Shown here one piece after another: positions 21,846-36,397 of a stretch of DNA of 64,000 nucleotides. Source of the stretch: Caldicellulosiruptor obsidiansis OB47 (GTDB taxonomy: Bacteria > Bacillota > Thermoanaerobacteria > Caldicellulosiruptorales > Caldicellulosiruptoraceae); contig NC_014392.1 of assembly GCF_000145215.1 (NCBI RefSeq), forward strand, positions 1,992,001 through 2,056,000, written 5' to 3'. The notes below the pieces were generated by a model. That model saw only the letters and a list, made by a program, of their open reading frames with translations. It was not told the DNA's origin and made no database searches. The translations under genes were made by a program, and so were the position numbers. Each line of letters starts with the position of its first letter. Within the stretch, counting starts at the first letter, position 1.

Positions 21846-22997
21846 TTAATATTCAATTGCTTTATCTGGTTTAACATTTAGACCTTCCCAAACCTTTTTG
21901 TTTGTCCAATCTTCGCAAGGATCTTTCCAAAAAGGATCTGATTGTGGAACCCCCAATGGCAAGAATACGGTTGTACATAGATATAGACTTCCTGTTGAAA
22001 TATAATCTTCACTTAAAAGTGGTTGAGCGCCAGCTACACCTATTCGTAACCATCCCTTTTCATCAAATACCCCTTTTTTTTCAAATACTTTTTTCAACAC
22101 AGCAGTAAGCCCACACCTTACCTGTGCTGGTGAAAGCTGAGATGGCAATTTACGATATAAAGAAAGAAGAGCTAATAAATGAAAAACTGCAGTCCTGTAA
22201 GTAATGGACCGACCAATTATTGGAAATGTCCCTTCAGGGGATATAAGTCTTTCAAGCACAACTGCATATCTTTGTGCTCTTTCAATAACTTTTGTTTCTA
22301 ATTCTTTCCATTTGTCATCTTGAGAAGATAGAACTTTAAGAATGTCTATAAGCATAGGGTAAATAACAAAACTATTGTAATAATCCCACCTAAAAAGTGG
22401 TCCATCTCCATATACTCCATCGCCTTTGTACCAACCATCCACTGCCTTTAAAATTAAATCAACTTTTGTCTTGTCCCATTCTTCACCTGCAAAAAACATA
22501 AATGCTTCTATCATTGCTGAAAACAAAAGCCAGTTACTATAATAAGGTTTTATCTTTCTTGTTTTTTTCATCTCCTCTATTAATCTCTTCCTCACAGATG
22601 GATCAATCTGTTCCCAGAGGGATTTAGGTGCTCTTATTATTGCTTGTGCTAAAAATGCTGCATCTACAAGTGGTTGCGCTCCCTCTTCAAAATTCATGTA
22701 GTCTCTACAGTCAGGACAAGTTGCTATATCTAATGACTTTCTTGCTAATCTCAAAAGATGTAGTGCTATTTCCCTTTCCCTTATATCTGTACCAGGCATA
22801 TTAGCATTTAATTCTAAAAAGGGAGAAATCCCACACAGAATTCTTGCAAGCAACTCCAAATGAGTATACTTCTTTCTCTCTTCATTCTTTGCTTCCACAG
22901 GCATAGAATTTTTCAATTCATCTTTTGCAAGAAGTTCAAGTGGCATTTCGCATATTTTTTGAAGCGTTATTATCCAATAAAAACGTGTATCATTCAT
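21846..22997 (-). CDS. DUF2264-family protein
   Basis: The 383-residue protein has the DUF2264 pattern: LLARILCGISPFLEL, CRDYMNFEEGAQPLVDAAFL, NWLLFSAMIEAFMFF, and WYKGDGVYGDGPLFRWDYYN. The family looks like an (alpha/alpha) toroid and commonly sits in polysaccharide-utilisation loci, but its reaction is not settled as far as I know. ATG 22997 is chosen because AAAAGGATG lies just ahead. An earlier ATG (23045) would overlap the GH88 gene. It is the last gene of the uronide block and may act on a disaccharide or uronide product. Confidence 0.8.
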   Translation of the reverse strand: MNDTRFYWIITLQKICEMPLELLAKDELKNSMPVEAKNEERKKYTHLELLARILCGISPFLELNANMPGTDIREREIALHLLRLARKSLDIATCPDCRDYMNFEEGAQPLVDAAFLAQAIIRAPKSLWEQIDPSVRKRLIEEMKKTRKIKPYYSNWLLFSAMIEAFMFFAGEEWDKTKVDLILKAVDGWYKGDGVYGDGPLFRWDYYNSFVIYPMLIDILKVLSSQDDKWKELETKVIERAQRYAVVLERLISPEGTFPIIGRSITYRTAVFHLLALLSLYRKLPSQLSPAQVRCGLTAVLKKVFEKKGVFDEKGWLRIGVAGAQPLLSEDYISTGSLYLCTTVFLPLGVPQSDPFWKDPCEDWTNKKVWEGLNVKPDKAIEY

Positions 22998-23026
22998 GAA
23001 ACAATCATCCTTTTTTGAAATATTTT

Positions 23027-24214
23027 CTACCAATACACGTTCCAATCTTTTACAAGCCTTATTAAGCTTTCAAAAAAGAAATAATCACCCCATATTGTGT
23101 GTTCATCCACACCTTCATTTTTTGGCTTATTATAAACGCCATGCAAAAGCAAACCGTCTGAATCCAGATGTTGAGAAGCTAAGTAGTTTGTTGACAACGA
23201 AAATACCATATTTTTTACTGCATTTTCATAGTACTCTCTGTGCTCATCACAAAGGGGTATAAACTTTAACATCTTTAATATGCCGCAGATACAAATTGCT
23301 GCTGCAGAACTATCTCTCGGCTGCTCGCCTTCTGTGAAAACCAAGTCCCAATAAGGCACGTAGTCCTCTGGCAATCTGTTAAGAAAATAATTTAAAAGTT
23401 TCTTTGCAATATCCATGAAAATCCAATCCCGTGTGTACTTGTAACTCAACACAAATCCATATATCCCCCAAGCTTACCCTCTTGCCCAGCATGAACTATC
23501 TGAGTACCCTTGATGAGTTGAGCCATACAAAGGCTTACCTGTTTCAACATCAAAATAAAATGTATGGAAGGTTGACGCATCTTCTCTTACTATGTTCTCA
23601 GCAGTCCTTTTCGCATGCTTGTGGGCTATCTCAAAAAACTTTTTATCACCTGTTTGGATGCTTGCCCAATACAAAAGCGGAAGGTTCATCAGACAGTCTA
23701 TTATTATCCTGCCTTTTTGGGCAGGGTCGTCCATAGTACCCCATGCCTGAATTATACCAGGTTTTTCCCAGTACCTCGTACAAAGCTGTTTTGCCGCTTC
23801 TATAGCAATGTTTTTAGCTCCTTCATCGCCTGTAACTTTGTAGCATGCAACACACGAAAGAGTATATAAAAATCCAAGGTCGTGGGTATCTATGTGTATC
23901 CTACTTTTGAGTCTTTTTTCAAAGCTATCTAAATGCGTTTTTGCCAAATCTTTATATTTGTTCTCACCTGTGAGTTCATATGCAAGCCAAAGCATACCAG
24001 TGTAAAATGATGAAGTCCAGTAAATATTATCTACAACGTCATACTTGAGACTTTTACTTGCAGGTGATGGAAACTTCTCACCAAACTTCTCTATCATCTT
24101 ATCAAGTTTTGAAAGCACCAGTTTAAAAACTTCTTCCACAAAGGCTTTGTTAACTAAAGGTGAATTGCTAAACTTAAGCCTATCTTTTATACATTCATCT
24201 TTGATTTTAAGCAT
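23027..24214 (-). pseudogene. GH88 unsaturated glucuronyl hydrolase interrupted by one in-frame stop
   Basis: The gene reads as a 395-residue (alpha/alpha)6-barrel GH88 enzyme except for a TAA at 23474-23476. Before it: TSSFYTGMLWLAYELTG, IDTHDLGFLY, GRIIIDCLMNLPLL (catalytic-type Asp) and STHQGYSDSSCWARG. After it in the same frame: AWGIYGFVLSYKYT. The family has Gln here (ARGQAW), so a single C-to-T change (CAA to TAA) explains the stop. An intact enzyme would hydrate and split off 4,5-unsaturated uronic acid left by a lyase. ATG 24214 follows GGAGGAG at the end of the beta-glucuronidase gene, two bases away. True loss, suppression or sequencing error are the choices. Confidence 0.85.
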
Positions 24215-24216
24215 TT

Positions 24217-28709
<4,493 letters not shown>

Positions 28710-28747
28710 CTTTCCAAACCTCCAAATTTAATAAGTGTTTTAAAAAA

Positions 28748-28785
28748 AATCTCGTGCGAAATATTAAAGTATTTCGCACGAGATT
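28748..28785 (-). terminator. Strong intrinsic hairpin after the solute-binding protein gene
   Basis: A 15- to 16-bp perfect stem (28748-28763 with 28770-28785, core TCTCGTGCGAAATA) followed on the minus strand by eight T residues. It lies between the binding-protein gene and the lyase gene. It probably ends most transcripts and stabilises the binding-protein mRNA while allowing some read-through, since no clear separate promoter for the lyase gene is visible. Confidence 0.85.
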
Positions 28786-28817
28786 ACACTTTTCAATAAA
28801 ATCCAAAGTCATAGTTT

Positions 28818-30385
28818 TTAAGGATTTAGTATCTTATACAAATCTTCTTTGTAAGGAATGTTCTTTCTATATTGACGATACAATGCATTTACTTCTTTTA
28901 TAATCTGGTCTCCACCCTGCTTTCTCCAGTTGTCAAGAACTTTCTTGAATCCCTGATCATTGAGCTGACCGGCAATATATTTAACACGTGCATCTTCAAT
29001 CATATTATCAAGGGTAACACCTCTTTTAATATATGTCTGTGACATAGCTTGCAATGGCAATGCCGGATTTGGCACAAGAATATTGAGTTTTTCATTCAAA
29101 GCTTGCATATCTGCTTGTAATTGCAAAAGTGGAGTCATGTATCTTGGTGTACCACCGTTTGTAGGATAAAAATGCAATACCTGGTTAACACCACTTATTT
29201 CTCTTGACAGCTCTGCTGGTAAATTTTGAATAGGGTCTATTTTGCCATCAACTAACTTATAATGTCTATTGGGCAATCCATAACCAAACAAATCCTGCAT
29301 TGTTTTGTCACCAAACTTATCCAAGATTGACATTACTTTTTTGAATGTATTCATGTCTTTTACACTCGTTTTTGAAACCATAAGATATCCTGCATAACCA
29401 GCTGTTGGCATATTTCTCAATCCATATTTCGTCTTTACAGCCAATTTAATGTCCATGATATCTGTATCCTTTGCATCTTTTGGAATCAAACCATTCTTAA
29501 GAAGACCATTGTAAATTCTGTTTGCAGAATCTATAACATCAATCTTAACACCAGCTTTCCCTTGCGAATAATAATCTTCCCATCTTGCACCAGGAACACT
29601 CGGAAAATCATGGTTGAATATCTTTTCTTGATATAATTTACGCCAGAATTTTAAAGCCTCCATATATGCATTGGTCAAGAAAGAAGGAACAAGCTGGCCA
29701 TTTTTATTCAAACCCCAACCATTTGGTCCACCAAACCATACAACTGCTATATAGAATGGTCCATTATAAGAACATTCATACATTCCGTAAGTATCATTCT
29801 TACCATTCTTGTCTGGATCATTGTAAGTAAACTTCTTCAACATATTATACAAATCATCAATAGTTTCAAGCTTAGTGATGCCAACATTTTTAGCCCAATC
29901 TTTTCGGTACACAATTCCATTTCTTCCAAGGGTTCTTGAACGAGGAATACCATAAATCTTACCATCAATAGAAGAATTCCACAGAACTATATCAGGAATC
30001 GTTCTCAAGTTCTTATATTGCTTTATATAGGGGCCTAATTCCCAAAATGCACCTGCTTTACAAGCAGCAACAAATGAAGCTGAATTATCTGGAACGTATA
30101 CAACCATTGGTAGTTTTCCACTTGCCAGCATAATATTTAACTTGTCTTTATAACTATCTGCAGGTACCCATGTAAACTCAAGATTAGTTTTTAAATACTC
30201 TTCAGCCTTTAAAATAACTGGACTATTTGCTGGTGCTGGTTCTGTACCAAAATATTGTGCCATAATAGTAAGTGTAAACGAATATTTAGATTTCTGTGCT
30301 CCAATCCTACCATTGAACTAAATAGTAATCCTAAGATACAGACTCCAACTAAAACTAATTTTAGAAGCTTCTTTATTTTTACCAT
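28818..30385 (-). pseudogene. ABC sugar-binding protein (LipO type), frameshifted within the signal peptide
   Basis: Bases 28818-30263 encode an extracellular solute-binding protein: SFTLTIMAQYFG-type first strand, PADSYKDKLNIMLASGKLP, and a C-terminus ending GQLNDQGFKKVLDNWRKQGG. It lacks a signal sequence in that frame. A good one lies just upstream in another frame: ATG 30385 after GGGAGGGTG, encoding MVKIKKLLKLVLVGVCILGL and FSSMVG. The frames meet at about 30303-30308 (GTAGGATTGG), where one lost base accounts for the break. As read, the mature protein would not be exported. It would deliver oligosaccharides to the two permeases upstream. Confidence 0.8.
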
Positions 30386-30452
30386 TATTCAACACCCTCC
30401 CGTTTTTTTGAAATTTTAAATTTTTAGTTATTATTTCCTCTACATCCTTACA

Positions 30453-31331
30453 TCACTCCTTCAGTGAGCCAATAAACATACCTTTTATGAAATATTTTTG
30501 TAGCCATGGATACAAGAGCATTATTGGCAATGTGGCTACAACAATTACTGCCATTTTAAGAGATTCTTGAGGAGGCTGAAAATTAGGATCAAACTTGGTT
30601 AAATCAGAAGTTATTGTGGTAGAAAGCATCACTATCTGTCGTAAAATTAATTGAACAGGCCATTTTTCCTGGTTATTAATATACAAAAGAGCCCCAAACC
30701 ATGAATTCCAATGCCCAACCCCGTAAAATAAAGCGAAGGTTGCAATAATTGGCTTTGAAAGAGGAAGCACTACCTTCCATAAAATCTGAGCTTCAGTACA
30801 GCCGTCAATTCTTGCTGCATCCTCTAAATCCTGCGGCATTTCCTGGAAAAAGTTTTTGACAACAAAGAAATTAAATGGACTTATTGCTCCTGGAAGCCAA
30901 AGTGCCCAATAAGAATCTAATAACCCTAAACTTTTAACCAGTAGATATGTAGGAATCATTCCTCCTCCAAACAGCATAGAGAAAATTACTGCATTCAATA
31001 TAATACTTCTTCCTATAAAGTTCTTTTTTGAAAGTGCATATGCCATTGTAAAAGTAAAGAAAAGATTTACTAAAGTTCCGCCGACTGTAATAATAACACT
31101 GTTTATCATACTTCTTAAAAAGTAATTAGATTCAAATATATATTTATAAGCTGCAGTTGTAAAATTATGAGGTATCAAAAAGAAATTTCGTGTTTTTATT
31201 TCTGAATCAGGAGCAAACGACGCAGCTAATACATATAAGAAAGGCATTATTGCTATTAGAGCATATATTCCCAGAAAAACATGATTAAATACATCAAAAA
31301 TAACACTACCTATTGTTTTATTCTGCCTCAT
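30453..31331 (-). CDS. ABC carbohydrate transporter permease, LplC type
   Basis: A 292-residue inner-membrane protein with about six hydrophobic segments (first GIYALIAIMPFLYVLAASFA). The EAA loop is EDAARIDGCTEAQILWKVVL, which docks the ATPase. The ending WLQKYFIKGMFIGSLKE is characteristic of LplC-like permeases for oligosaccharides. It follows the LplB-type gene by 36 bases. No ATPase gene is in the cluster, so a shared MsmK-type ATPase elsewhere is expected. Confidence 0.92.
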   Translation of the reverse strand: MRQNKTIGSVIFDVFNHVFLGIYALIAIMPFLYVLAASFAPDSEIKTRNFFLIPHNFTTAAYKYIFESNYFLRSMINSVIITVGGTLVNLFFTFTMAYALSKKNFIGRSIILNAVIFSMLFGGGMIPTYLLVKSLGLLDSYWALWLPGAISPFNFFVVKNFFQEMPQDLEDAARIDGCTEAQILWKVVLPLSKPIIATFALFYGVGHWNSWFGALLYINNQEKWPVQLILRQIVMLSTTITSDLTKFDPNFQPPQESLKMAVIVVATLPIMLLYPWLQKYFIKGMFIGSLKE

Positions 31332-31367
31332 TTATTTGCCACCTCTTTTACTTTCTTCTTGTAATAC

Positions 31368-32282
31368 TTAAAATAACGAAGTCTCAGTAAATTTTTTTGC
31401 TAAATAATTAGAAATTTGTATTAAAATCAAACCTACTACTGATTTAAAAAGTCCAACTGCTGTACTATAACTATATGAACCCTGTGTAACGCCTACTTGA
31501 TAAACATATGTATCAAATACTTCAGCTACTGATCTGTTAAGAGAATTTTTCATTAAAAATATCTGTTCAAAGCCAGTATCAAGAAGATGTCCTAATCGCA
31601 AAATGAAAAGTATAATTACCGTACTCATAATTGAAGGAATAGTGATGTACCAAGTCTGCTGCCCCCTTGTTGCCCCATCCACAATAGCAGCTTCATATAA
31701 AGTCGGGTCAACATTTGAAAGAGCTGCCAAGAAGATTATTGTTCCCCATCCTGCTTCTTTCCATATACTTTGAATTATTATAAGAGGTCTGAACCATCTC
31801 GGATCTGTTAAAAAATCTATTTTTTGACCTGTTAAACTGTATAAAATATTGTTTATTACTCCTGTTTCACTTGAAAGAAAAACAAATGTAATACTTGCTA
31901 TGACCACCATTGAAACAAAGTGAGGAACATAAACACATGTCTGGACAATTCTCTTATAAACTTGATTTCGCACCTCGTTGATAAGTAAAGCTAAAATAAT
32001 TGGCACAGGGAAATAGAAAAGTATATTGTAAAATGAAATTAACAGTGTATTTCTAAACAGCATCGGAAAATCAGGGTCGGTGAAAAGTGTTTTAAAATGC
32101 TCAAAACCTACCCACGGACTTTTCCAGAACCCTAAAAACGGATTAAAATCTTGAAAGGCAACAACTATACCAAACATCGGAATGTACCTGAAAATGACGA
32201 AGTACAGAATACCAGGTAGAGCCAAGATATAAAGCCATTTGTCTTTTTTGAGTCTTTTCCATACAGAAGTGTTAGCTGTCAT
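31368..32282 (-). CDS. ABC carbohydrate transporter permease, LplB type
   Basis: A 304-residue polytopic membrane protein. It starts with a basic cytosolic stretch then WLYILALPGILYFVIFRYIPMFG and has the EAA-like loop PTLYEAAIVDGATRGQQTWYI. The ending ISNYLAKKFTETSLF is typical of LplB-like permeases. It is the first gene of the transporter operon, with GAAGGGAGAG ahead of ATG 32282 and a strong promoter 117 bases upstream. It pairs with the LplC-type permease to form the channel. Confidence 0.92.
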   Translation of the reverse strand: MTANTSVWKRLKKDKWLYILALPGILYFVIFRYIPMFGIVVAFQDFNPFLGFWKSPWVGFEHFKTLFTDPDFPMLFRNTLLISFYNILFYFPVPIILALLINEVRNQVYKRIVQTCVYVPHFVSMVVIASITFVFLSSETGVINNILYSLTGQKIDFLTDPRWFRPLIIIQSIWKEAGWGTIIFLAALSNVDPTLYEAAIVDGATRGQQTWYITIPSIMSTVIILFILRLGHLLDTGFEQIFLMKNSLNRSVAEVFDTYVYQVGVTQGSYSYSTAVGLFKSVVGLILIQISNYLAKKFTETSLF

Positions 32283-32398
32283 TAAAACATTCTCTCCCTT
32301 CTTTTTTTGGTCCCTTGATAATATTGTTTTTCATCAGATTTCCATTATTTTTATCGGTATTAATATTGAGATTTGAATTTTGTTTTTGGTTTAATTTT

Positions 32399-32427
32399 AT
32401 TTTAATACTTTGTTTTTGTTGTGTCAA
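32399..32427 (-). promoter_or_regulatory. SigA-type promoter of the sugar ABC transporter operon
   Basis: On the minus strand TTGACA (32427-32422), a 17-base spacer and TAAAAT (32404-32399). The -35 is a perfect match. The expected transcript leader is about 110 bases to the LplB-type start. The stretch from 32283 to 32578 otherwise holds no gene. Confidence 0.8.
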
Positions 32428-32578
32428 TACCTATTTTTTTATTTTATTTTTGAATAGCTATAAGGACTTTTTAATTTTAAAGTGAGTTAAATATTGCTCA
32501 AAGAAAAGATTTAAAAAACAAAATTAGCTTTTACTTTGCCTTTAGAAGAAATGGTTCGCACAGAAATAGCTTTTTAAA

Positions 32579-35119
32579 CTATTCGAAATAAATAATAGCA
32601 ACCGGAGGTAACAATCCTGATTGAACCATTTCTAGGTCAAATTTTAGAGAAATAGAAAGATAAAAGTTCTTCTCTGCCTCTTTTTTAAATTTTTCCAATT
32701 TTTCTTGTGTCCCAAGAAGAGCTGCTGCAGGTGTATTTTGAACTTCTATCACAAGTTCATTCTTACCAATTTTTAATGCCTTTGTTATATCCCATATAAA
32801 TGGCGAAAAAGCTCTTGCACCAAGATATTTACCATTTAACCATACCTTTGCAGAATACTTTACATTGGGACAGTAGAGGAAAAGATGTTTATTTTTAATA
32901 AAGTCATCATGAGAAAATGAAAAGGTTTTTCTATAAACCACATTGCCAGAATAATCACTAAACCCTAAGCTTTGCCAATCTTTTAAATCTGAATACACAA
33001 TAAAATCTTTATTAAAATGAATTTCCCAGTTATTGTTTAATTCTAAAACTGTTATTGGCAAACTTCCAGGGAGCTTTGTATTTTGAATTCTATCTATATA
33101 CTCATCACTTGCTATTAAAATCAAAGTTTGATACGGATACATGTAAAGATTAAATTGTGTTTCTTTCCCTTTATTTTGGACATTTGATATTATCAAAAAT
33201 TTATTCTTTGTTTGATCCCATAAATATAAATTTTTCCTGGTAAATTTTAATATTATATTACCCAAAAATGAAACTGGTGAATCATTGAAAAGGAAAATCA
33301 GATAATTTTCTTCAATCTTTTTACAAAGAACTCTAATATTATCACTATTCATAACAACAATATTTTTTTCAATGATTTTTGACATCTCCTCAATACTGTT
33401 AAAAATTATACCCATTTCTCCATCCACAAAGTAAAAGAAAGAAGTAAAGGTTTTGTTATAAACAAACATAGGATAGTTTTCAAAGAAAAGAACCTTGCCT
33501 CCTTTGCTTGAGAAAAGCTTTAAAAGTCTATACAACTCTTGTGGTAAATATTTTATGGGAGGAATGATAATAACATCATAACTTCTTCTACCTCTTGTGT
33601 ATATTTTTTGATTTTTTATCTCTAAATATTCTAAAAGAGAATGGTCAAAAAAGTCAAAATCAATTTGATTTTTTAAAAGAGCGTTGCCAACTTCTATTGC
33701 CTTTTGAGCAGATATGTTTTCACCTGCCCAAAGATCAGGTGTAGGAAAATAAACTAGAGCTCTGGCACAACTGGTACTTTTATACAAAAGATATGAAACG
33801 GTGTTAATATATTTTATCAATTCTGGAAAGAAATAATTTTGTGGATGATTATAAAGATGTTTAAAAATTGAACTCAAAAAAAGATTTATATCCATTGAAA
33901 ACTGGTAATCAACTACCCATTTGATTTGTTCAACTGAGATACCCTGTCCATAAACAGCAAAACTCTCAGAAAAAGTTTGATTTATATCTTTTATGTGAGA
34001 AACTGAAGAAGCATATTTGGGAAATATCTCCTCTTTGTCGTACCATATCTGTCTCCAGATCACATCTATTGCCGGAATATGAACATATTTCATATGTGAA
34101 AAGAACTGTCCTTCAGAGTTGATTAATTGCTCTATCATATCTTCATGGTTAAGGTGCACTACAAATTTAAGTCCATTTTCTTCACACCATTTATATATTT
34201 GTTTAAAGAAAGTATTCGTAAAAATATTACTCCATACATCCCAGTAATCTGCCTTTATTCTTTTTATTTCTTCGTCTAATTGCTCTTTAAAGAAATATGG
34301 TATATACTTTTTAACATCATATCCTTTTTCTTTATAAAATATATCAAATATGTTATCTGTAAAAGGAATCCCAGAAATTGAGTAATCAGGTTCGTCAGCA
34401 AAAAATCCAATTATTGTCTTCCCAAATTCTTCTCCCATATAAACTTTGTATTTTTCATATACCTCACTTATGAATAGGTTGACAGCTTCATAGTCAAGAT
34501 AATCACAAAGCGAATATGTAGTATCTTTAGCACCTGTTGGATGGTGAACATACCTTGTTGGAGATGTCCTGAATGCTGAAGATATTATCTTAATCTGCCA
34601 GGTTGTATAATATGGGAGGTATAAAAATCCAGCACTAAATTCAGCCTTTTCAAAAGAAAAGTATTTATTTTGACTCATATCTTTTGCTAAAATTCCAATT
34701 GTTCCAGAGTGAGGCTTAACTTCACATAAATTGCTATCAACAATAAATTCTTTCTCCACGACAATAGCTTTCATCCTTTTATGAGGATACTTTTTACTAA
34801 AAGTTTCACCCGCAAATCCACTTGGATATGTCCCTTCATCAGCAATCCATACCTTAATTCCTTTTTCTTTACAACAGAGAACTGCATATTTTACTATTTC
34901 AAACCAAGCATCTGATAGATATCTTGGTGAAACATTGTGCCCGGCCGCAATCAATACTTGTTTAATACCAAGATTAGAAATGTATTCAAGTTCTTTTATT
35001 ATTCTATCATTTGTTATTTCGCCTGAAAATATCCACCAGTGAATAATACTACTTTCAGCTGGAGTATCTTCGTTAATAATTTTATCAAAAATAATGCTTA
35101 ACCTTTTGTCTTTATTCAA
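32579..35119 (-). CDS. Second GH106-like glycoside hydrolase (divergent)
   Basis: The 846-residue protein shares its plan with the enzyme at 10785-13904: SSIIHWWIFSGEITNDRII, IKVWIADEGTYPSGFAG, GFFADEPDYS, and SESFAVYGQGISVEQIKW. A C-terminal galactose-binding-like sandwich (KVWLNGKYLGARAFSPF) completes it. It has no signal peptide. The likely role is exo-cleavage of L-rhamnose or a related sugar from imported oligosaccharide. Similarity to characterised GH106 is distant, so activity is an inference. The TTG start follows AAAGGAG, and it has its own promoter. Confidence 0.65.
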   Translation of the reverse strand: MNKDKRLSIIFDKIINEDTPAESSIIHWWIFSGEITNDRIIKELEYISNLGIKQVLIAAGHNVSPRYLSDAWFEIVKYAVLCCKEKGIKVWIADEGTYPSGFAGETFSKKYPHKRMKAIVVEKEFIVDSNLCEVKPHSGTIGILAKDMSQNKYFSFEKAEFSAGFLYLPYYTTWQIKIISSAFRTSPTRYVHHPTGAKDTTYSLCDYLDYEAVNLFISEVYEKYKVYMGEEFGKTIIGFFADEPDYSISGIPFTDNIFDIFYKEKGYDVKKYIPYFFKEQLDEEIKRIKADYWDVWSNIFTNTFFKQIYKWCEENGLKFVVHLNHEDMIEQLINSEGQFFSHMKYVHIPAIDVIWRQIWYDKEEIFPKYASSVSHIKDINQTFSESFAVYGQGISVEQIKWVVDYQFSMDINLFLSSIFKHLYNHPQNYFFPELIKYINTVSYLLYKSTSCARALVYFPTPDLWAGENISAQKAIEVGNALLKNQIDFDFFDHSLLEYLEIKNQKIYTRGRRSYDVIIIPPIKYLPQELYRLLKLFSSKGGKVLFFENYPMFVYNKTFTSFFYFVDGEMGIIFNSIEEMSKIIEKNIVVMNSDNIRVLCKKIEENYLIFLFNDSPVSFLGNIILKFTRKNLYLWDQTKNKFLIISNVQNKGKETQFNLYMYPYQTLILIASDEYIDRIQNTKLPGSLPITVLELNNNWEIHFNKDFIVYSDLKDWQSLGFSDYSGNVVYRKTFSFSHDDFIKNKHLFLYCPNVKYSAKVWLNGKYLGARAFSPFIWDITKALKIGKNELVIEVQNTPAAALLGTQEKLEKFKKEAEKNFYLSISLKFDLEMVQSGLLPPVAIIYFE

Positions 35120-35173
35120 TTTTTATTTCTCCTTTCATTTTTATGTGATTTTTATTATTTCTATTTAATAAAG

Positions 35174-35202
35174 ATTCTACACAAAATCATTATAAATATC
35201 AA
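35174..35202 (-). promoter_or_regulatory. SigA-type promoter of the second GH106-like gene
   Basis: On the minus strand TTGATA (35202-35197), a 17-base spacer and TAGAAT (35179-35174). It lies 55 bases ahead of the TTG start. Confidence 0.65.
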
Positions 35203-35235
35203 CAAATATTAAACAACAAAATAATACACAAAAAT

Positions 35236-35273
35236 AAAACCCCCTTCTACAGTAAAAAGTAGAAGGGGGTTTT
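35236..35273 (-). terminator. Intrinsic terminator of the rpsF-ssb-rpsR operon
   Basis: A 15-bp stem (35236-35250 with 35259-35273, core CCCCCTTCTAC) with A/T-rich tails lies just after the rpsR stop. It marks the border between the housekeeping operon and the saccharolytic island. Confidence 0.9.
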
Positions 35274-35289
35274 TACCAATTAAGATCTC

Positions 35290-35568
35290 TTATTCAACTA
35301 TAAACGGCAAAAGCGCTAAAATCCTTGCTCTTTTGATTGCTCTTGTGAGCTGTCTTTGATGTCTTGCACAGTTGCCAGTTGTTCTTCTTGGCATAATTTT
35401 GCCTCTTTCTGTGAGGAATTTCTTGAGTCTGTTCACATCTTTGTAATCTATCTCATATATTCTCTCCACACAGAATGAACATACTCTCTTTTTCTTTTTC
35501 TGCCTTGAACTAACTCTTTCAAATGTTTGAGTAGCTTGAGCTTGCTGCTGATTTTGATTGTTGTTCAA
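35290..35568 (-). CDS. rpsR: 30S ribosomal protein bS18
   Basis: A 92-residue protein with the S18 core ([25 protein letters not shown], then a [24 protein letters not shown] ending). It carries a CSFC pair in the N-terminal part, fitting the zinc-binding (Cys-plus) form of S18. A Gln/Asn-rich head of about 15 residues precedes the core. It binds next to S6 on the small subunit platform. It is the last gene of the standard rpsF-ssb-rpsR operon. Confidence 0.97.
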   Translation of the reverse strand: MNNNQNQQQAQATQTFERVSSRQKKKKRVCSFCVERIYEIDYKDVNRLKKFLTERGKIMPRRTTGNCARHQRQLTRAIKRARILALLPFIVE

Positions 35569-35604
35569 ACCTTTCCCCTCCTTTTTCTTAAATTTCCACT
35601 TTAT

Positions 35605-36090
35605 CTAAAATGGCAGGTCGTCTTCTATACCCTCATCAACATCATTATTTTTTGATGGAATTTTTACATCCTCTTCAAAAAAGTTCTCAAGTTCACCTTC
35701 AATTGTCTCTTCATCTAAGTCAGGCAAAATAATGTCTTCTTTTACCTCTGCTTCGCTGTCCACCGGTACATCCTTAGGTTTTGGTTCTGCAAAGTAAATC
35801 TCTTCCGCCACAACCTCGGTGATGTAGTGACGCCTATTTGCCTCATCATCCCACGTGCGAAGCTGCAGCCTTCCTATTACCACAACTTGCCTTCCTTTTT
35901 TTAGATAGTTTTTTGAAAACTCGGCAAGCCTGCTCCACGCAACAATGGGAATAAAATCGGCATCCTGGTCATTTTCGCGTTTAAAACGTCTGTTGACAGC
36001 AAGCGTGAAGTTTGCAACGGGGGTATTGTTGGCAGTAAGCCTAAACTCTGGGTCGCGCGTAAGGCGACCCATCAAAATAACCTTGTTCAA
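35605..36090 (-). CDS. ssb: Single-stranded DNA-binding protein
   Basis: A 161-residue SSB. The OB-fold occupies the first 105 residues (MNKVILMGRLTRDPEFRLT, VVVIGRLQLRTWDDE), followed by an acidic flexible tail ending DEGIEDDLPF, the conserved tip that recruits repair and replication proteins. It lies between rpsF and rpsR, as in most Firmicutes, and is co-transcribed with them. Confidence 0.97.
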   Translation of the reverse strand: MNKVILMGRLTRDPEFRLTANNTPVANFTLAVNRRFKRENDQDADFIPIVAWSRLAEFSKNYLKKGRQVVVIGRLQLRTWDDEANRRHYITEVVAEEIYFAEPKPKDVPVDSEAEVKEDIILPDLDEETIEGELENFFEEDVKIPSKNNDVDEGIEDDLPF

Positions 36091-36105
36091 AAAAGCCGCC
36101 CCCTC

Positions 36106-36396
36106 TTATTTTTCAAGCTTTACAATCAAGAACCTAATAACCCCGTCTGTAATTCTGTAAACCCTCTCAAGCTCGCGTGGGAACTCAGGCTTGCTTATAA
36201 ATTGCATCAGCACATAATACCCTTCTGCGTGCTTATCAATCTTGTACGCAAGCCTTCTTTTCCCCCACTCCTCAACTGTAAGAAGCTGACCATTGCTTGA
36301 GATAAGGTTTTTGAACTTTTCGACAAGAGCTGCCCTTGCCTCATCGTCAAGTGCGGGGCTTATAATAAATACTGTTTCATACTTTCTCTCAACCAC
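36106..36396 (-). CDS. rpsF: 30S ribosomal protein bS6
   Basis: The 96-residue protein matches bS6: VERKYETVFIISPALDD, WGKRRLAYKIDKHAEGYYVL, and the final RITDGVIRFLIVKLEK. The start is set at GTG 36396, which has GGGAGGTG six bases ahead and gives the usual family length. A longer frame back to 36435 would include the leader hairpin. First gene of the operon. Confidence 0.96.
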   Translation of the reverse strand: MVERKYETVFIISPALDDEARAALVEKFKNLISSNGQLLTVEEWGKRRLAYKIDKHAEGYYVLMQFISKPEFPRELERVYRITDGVIRFLIVKLEK

Positions 36397-36397
36397 A

